Shown here one piece after another: positions 40,849 to 43,075 of a stretch of 43,075 nt of DNA (positions are counted from its first letter, which is position 1; each line of letters starts with the position of its first letter). This stretch comes from Paenibacillus puerhi. GTDB taxonomy: Bacteria > Bacillota > Bacilli > Paenibacillales > NBRC-103111. The position numbers and the translations under genes were made by a program. The notes below the pieces were generated by a model. That model ran no database searches. It saw only the letters and a list, made by a program, of their open reading frames with translations, and was not told the origin of the DNA. Location of the stretch: assembly GCF_009846885.1 (NCBI RefSeq), contig NZ_WUWM01000045.1, forward strand, positions 1 to 43,075. The letters are read 5' to 3'.

Positions 40849-40896
40849 AATCAGACGGTCAGCATATCGACGATATGCCAATCGTCTGATTTTTTT
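40849..40896 (+). terminator. Apparent tmRNA terminator inside the recombinase remnant
   Basis: Long stem: AATCAGACG / CGTCTGATT outside and GCATATCG / CGATATGC inside, then seven T. It begins 27 bp after the tmRNA 3' end, yet its bases are also the last codons of the minus-strand recombinase remnant. Confidence 0.75.
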
Positions 40897-41533
40897 ATGG
40901 TGATTTTCCGGAAGAGGGATTGGATCACTTGCTTTTGTGTTGCGGAGTCGATTAGGTTCCAGTTGTTTTTCAAGTCAAGGAACGCTTCGTGAACTTCGGT
41001 GATAGAAATAGTTTGTTCCGGCAGTAACTCTGGACCAGCCTGTTTTCGCAGTTCATTGATTCTTGCGTCTTCCCCATCAATCAGCGTGGCATAGTCGTCC
41101 CCCGAAAGCTTGCCGTCTCCCAAAGCCATCATCCAATTCCGTCGGCGCTTTTGACTTACTGCCAGTTCTTTTTCCAGATTTATTCTGCTGCGCTTGGCCT
41201 TTGGTTTTGGCTTCTGAAGACCGTCTTCGACGAGTTCGATATGTTGGAACACCAATTCGGTTAGTTGCCGTTCGGAGATGCTGGATGCAGTGCATGTACC
41301 TTTAGCATACTGATTAAGACAACGGTAGCTTAGGTATTTTTTGTTTCCGTGAACGGATGCATTACCTGCATAAGTCGCCCCACATTCCCCGCACTTGATT
41401 ATACCACATTCAATTACCCCGAGTGGGTCAAAACAGACTGTGTACCGTTCGTCTACTTTCACGAATAGGCCGTATTTTTCTTGAGTATATTGCTTGCTTT
41501 TATAATGGGAAAATAATGAATCTGTCGAACCTC
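40851..41533 (-). pseudogene. Large serine recombinase, C-terminal remnant
   Basis: From a GTG at 41462 the frame gives 203 aa, and without a start codon it stays open up to a stop near 41533. The sequence has the recombinase zinc ribbon (CGIIKCGECGATY, then YRCLNQYAKGTC) and a C-terminal coiled-coil region, both typical of the distal part of large serine recombinases (SpoIVCA/phage integrase type). The N-terminal resolvase domain with the catalytic serine and the central recombinase domain are absent. Upstream lies a hairpin and unrelated sequence, so it is a truncated, presumably inactive integrase left beside ssrA. Confidence 0.8.
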
Positions 41534-41537
41534 AAGT

Positions 41538-41573
41538 AAGCAACCTCCATCCAGTTCGGGAAGGAGGTTGCTT
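41538..41573. other. Hairpin at the recombinase truncation point
   Basis: 11-bp stem AAGCAACCTCC / GGAGGTTGCTT with a 14-nt loop. The following CAATTT is only weakly T-rich. It may be a terminator or an end of a rearranged element. Confidence 0.45.
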
Positions 41574-41617
41574 CAATTTCACCGCATCACCATCTTACAC
41601 AGAACAGGAGCACGACA

Positions 41618-41950
41618 ATGAATCCCACACAGCAGTAACTATTCAATTTCATCAAGAAGGAATTTGACCGCGACGGCACGATCCACTTCTTAGCCCTCTC
41701 AGCCGTAGAGCAGCAGCACTGCGAGCAGACTCACGTAACTCCTTTCAAGGTCCGGGTAGCCCTCACCTTCCAAGAAGACTCCGTCGTTAATCCCTACTAC
41801 GACGGCACGGACATATTCATAAGCTTGACGCCTACCTACGTTCAGTTTGCGCGTGAAGACGGGTGGGCAGATGGCCCACCGCTCCGCGAGGGGAGCCCGA
41901 TAGAGTCGGCGCTCATGGAGTGGCTGAAAAATAATGATAGTACCTACTAA
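41618..41950 (+). pseudogene. Hypothetical gene broken by an in-frame stop at codon 7
   Basis: ATG at 41618 with AGGAG upstream is followed by six codons (MNPTQQ), then TAA at 41636-41638. The same frame then runs unbroken for 103 more codons to TAA at 41948, giving a protein-like sequence (LFNFIKKEFDRDGTIHFLAL, VRVALTFQEDSVVNPYYDG, FISLTPTYVQFAREDGWADG). Codon pattern and length of the second part look like a real acidic small protein, such as those in phage-like elements. A single CAA-to-TAA change would explain the stop. I do not recognise the family. Confidence 0.6.
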
Positions 41951-42101
41951 GCTTCTAAAATCAAGGCAGCGGTATAACTATTATCGCTTTATTTGCCGTG
42001 GGTATGAGGATCGGTTCGGAATTGTACTGGAAGTAGCACGATCGCAAATCGCTGGACTAATCCATCGATATATTGAAGACATATCCACCATTCATGCCTA
42101 A
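41934..42101 (+). CDS. Hypothetical small protein (55 aa)
   Basis: An ATG overlapping the end of the broken gene by 17 bp opens 55 codons to a TAA at 42099. The product is basic (MIVPTKLLKSRQRYNYYRFI at the start, then RGYEDRFGIVLEVARSQIAG) and reads like a real small protein, but I do not recognise it. The overlap with the preceding frame suggests the two were once co-translated. No strong ribosome-binding site is seen. Confidence 0.35.
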   Translation: MIVPTKLLKSRQRYNYYRFICRGYEDRFGIVLEVARSQIAGLIHRYIEDISTIHA

Positions 42102-42485
42102 CTAAAGTTGACTTGAAGGAAAATCTAACTCTATGTCGAATTTTGACTGAGGGGTGAGTGAAATAATTCCATTTTTGGTTTTTCAAAATATGGAAAGTTA
42201 CTGATCCTTTTATTATTATGGGAGTAACAGCAGTTTACTTGCTATATTTTGTTTATTATTAATGACGTCGTCGCCAAAAGGGATAGGTAGAGAGCTGTCT
42301 AGGATTGTAAGCATTGTTGTTCGTAGCGGGAGCTTGGTTGGCTCTTTATATTTCTGTTGGGATTTGGAGTTGGAGAGGGTAGGTCCGTTTACTCTGTAAG
42401 ATTTGCGTGGCGTGTTTAATTTTATGGAAAGTGATGAAAATTGGTAATTTATTTGTTATTGGAAGTGAAGGGAATCAATGAAAAT
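42102..42485. other. AT-rich gap without a recognised gene
   Basis: About 380 bp. One plus-strand stretch (about 42171-42260) would encode a hydrophobic segment containing VTAVYLLYFVYY but has no start codon and follows a stop. Otherwise nothing is supported. Base composition falls steadily towards AT. Confidence 0.4.
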
Positions 42486-42890
42486 ATGGATAAAATAACC
42501 GAGATAATGGCAAATCCCATTGTATCTTTGCTATTAGCTATAAGTACTATTGCAGGCCTAGTTTTAAGTGTCATACTTTATTTTAAGAGTAAAAAAGAAA
42601 GGAAACTTTTATACTCCATTGAAAATAAGAATTTGATCAATAATGAAAATCATATTACAGATAATGTAAGGATTTTATATAATGAAAAAGACGTAAACAA
42701 TTTAACGATTTCAAAAATTAGTATATGGAACGCAGGGAAAGAAACTGTTAATAAAGCGGATGTCGCAATAATTGATCCAATTAAATTATGCTTGCCTGAT
42801 GACTGTGCTTTACTAGATGCTAAGATAATTAAAAGCAATGAACCAGCTAATAATGTTTCTGTTGAGGTCAGCAAAAATGTTGTTGTATAG
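42486..42890 (+). CDS. AT-rich membrane-anchored hypothetical protein, probably truncated
   Basis: 134 aa from ATG 42486 (a TTG at 42441 is an upstream in-frame alternative). Residues about 8-30 form one transmembrane helix (IVSLLLAISTIAGLVLSVIL), followed by KSKKERK on the likely cytoplasmic side and a soluble domain (LTISKISIWNAGKETVNKAD). The sequence ends abruptly at VEVSKNVVV. From memory of similar single-helix proteins in bacterial accessory regions, the soluble domain usually continues, so a C-terminal truncation is suspected. Coding sequence is far more AT-rich than the core genes, indicating transfer. Confidence 0.55.
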   Translation: MDKITEIMANPIVSLLLAISTIAGLVLSVILYFKSKKERKLLYSIENKNLINNENHITDNVRILYNEKDVNNLTISKISIWNAGKETVNKADVAIIDPIKLCLPDDCALLDAKIIKSNEPANNVSVEVSKNVVV

Positions 42891-42922
42891 AACGCAAGTA
42901 ACAAACGAACAAAATCACGCTA

Positions 42923-42963
42923 ACCACCAAATCGGGTAATGAATAGTAAAAAAAACCGGTGGT
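42923..42963 (+). promoter_or_regulatory. Hairpin covering the transposase ribosome-binding site
   Basis: ACCACC (42923-42928) can pair with GGTGGT (42958-42963), which is part of the purine-rich sequence before the transposase ATG at 42971. Such sequestration limits translation of many insertion-sequence transposases. Confidence 0.35.
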
Positions 42964-42970
42964 GATGGAA

Positions 42971-43075
42971 ATGAGTACCGTAAAAATCGAGCAACTCAAT
43001 GTGTCCATGAGAGAAACATCAGATAAACGACTTTACGAGAGGTACCTTGCAGTCCGCCTTCGCTTTGAAGGTCAC
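42971..43075 (+). CDS. IS630-type transposase, N-terminus (partial)
   Basis: 35 codons reach the window end without a stop. MSTVKIEQLNVSMRETSDKR followed by LYERYLAVRLRFEGH matches the start of IS630-family transposases, whose N-terminal helix-turn-helix binds the element ends. The DDE catalytic part lies beyond the window. ATG at 42971 with GGTGATGG upstream. The terminal inverted repeat could not be identified with certainty. Confidence 0.75.
   Translation, partial: MSTVKIEQLNVSMRETSDKRLYERYLAVRLRFEGH

Noticed and set aside
40814..40850. attL core sequence at the ssrA 3' end
   Set aside because: No second copy of the ssrA 3' end is found in the window, and serine recombinases usually do not use tRNA-type sites, so the attachment site cannot be defined here.
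41989..42186. 65-aa minus-strand ORF
   Set aside because: It overlaps the more plausible 55-aa plus-strand frame, lacks a good ribosome-binding site and shows no motif.
42171..42260. Hydrophobic reading frame containing VTAVYLLYFVYY
   Set aside because: No start codon, stop immediately upstream and short length; at most a fragment of a lost membrane protein gene.

Overview
The window is a chromosomal segment of a moderately GC-rich, endospore-former-type Firmicute. I infer a Paenibacillus-like member of the Bacillales. The basis is gene order (hprK-lgt-ppaX-yvoF-his; trxB-rapZ-yvcK-whiA-HPr; clpP with a neighbouring tRNA-Arg; cggR-gapA-pgk-tpiA-gpmI-eno; secG-rnr-smpB-ssrA), which follows Bacillus subtilis closely. 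Paenibacillus-type differences are hisJ and a prs paralogue after the his genes and a ROK glucokinase between trxB and rapZ. The species call is an inference; no search was run.

Layout. 1-991: the 3' end of a 23S rRNA gene, then eight tRNAs (Ser, Met, Val, Thr, Asp, Phe, Tyr, Lys) and a terminator, with no 5S gene between 23S and the tRNAs. 992-3797: a possible small ORF, a PucR-type regulator and an MsmX/UgpC-type sugar-ABC ATPase. 3843-7200: hprK-lgt-ppaX-yvoF (HPr phosphorylation, lipoprotein modification, PPi removal, acetyltransferase). 7299-14933: histidine operon hisZGDBHAFI(E)J behind a sigma-A-like promoter. 14929-23856: prs paralogue, TPR protein, trxB, ROK glucokinase, rapZ, yvcK, whiA and an HPr protein at the crh position. 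23857-26958: a secreted stalk-domain protein behind a structured leader, and a membrane protein. 26975-27774: clpP and tRNA-Arg on the minus strand, clpP with a CtsR operator. 27928-35376: CggR-controlled lower-glycolysis operon. 35391-36807: a 213-bp imperfect palindrome, an M50-type membrane protease and secG. 37053-40896: RNase R, SmpB and tmRNA, the trans-translation/RNA quality-control set.

From 40822 to the end the character changes. Directly after tmRNA lie a large serine recombinase lacking its N-terminal catalytic domain, a small gene broken by an in-frame stop, a tiny ORF, a very AT-rich possibly truncated membrane protein and the start of an IS630-type transposase. This is the decayed edge of a mobile element next to ssrA.

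Themes. Carbon control is concentrated here: HPrK, PpaX, HPr with both His15 and Ser46, MsmX, RapZ, YvcK, glucokinase, CggR and the glycolytic operon. Several promoters overlap hairpins or operators: secG inside a terminator, smpB across a dyad, clpP under CtsR, hisZ between inverted repeats, and cggR followed by a terminator-like hairpin. The least explained items are the 213-bp palindrome (35391-35603), the cggR leader hairpin, the folded leader of the stalk-domain gene, and the way the recombinase remnant now supplies the apparent tmRNA terminator.
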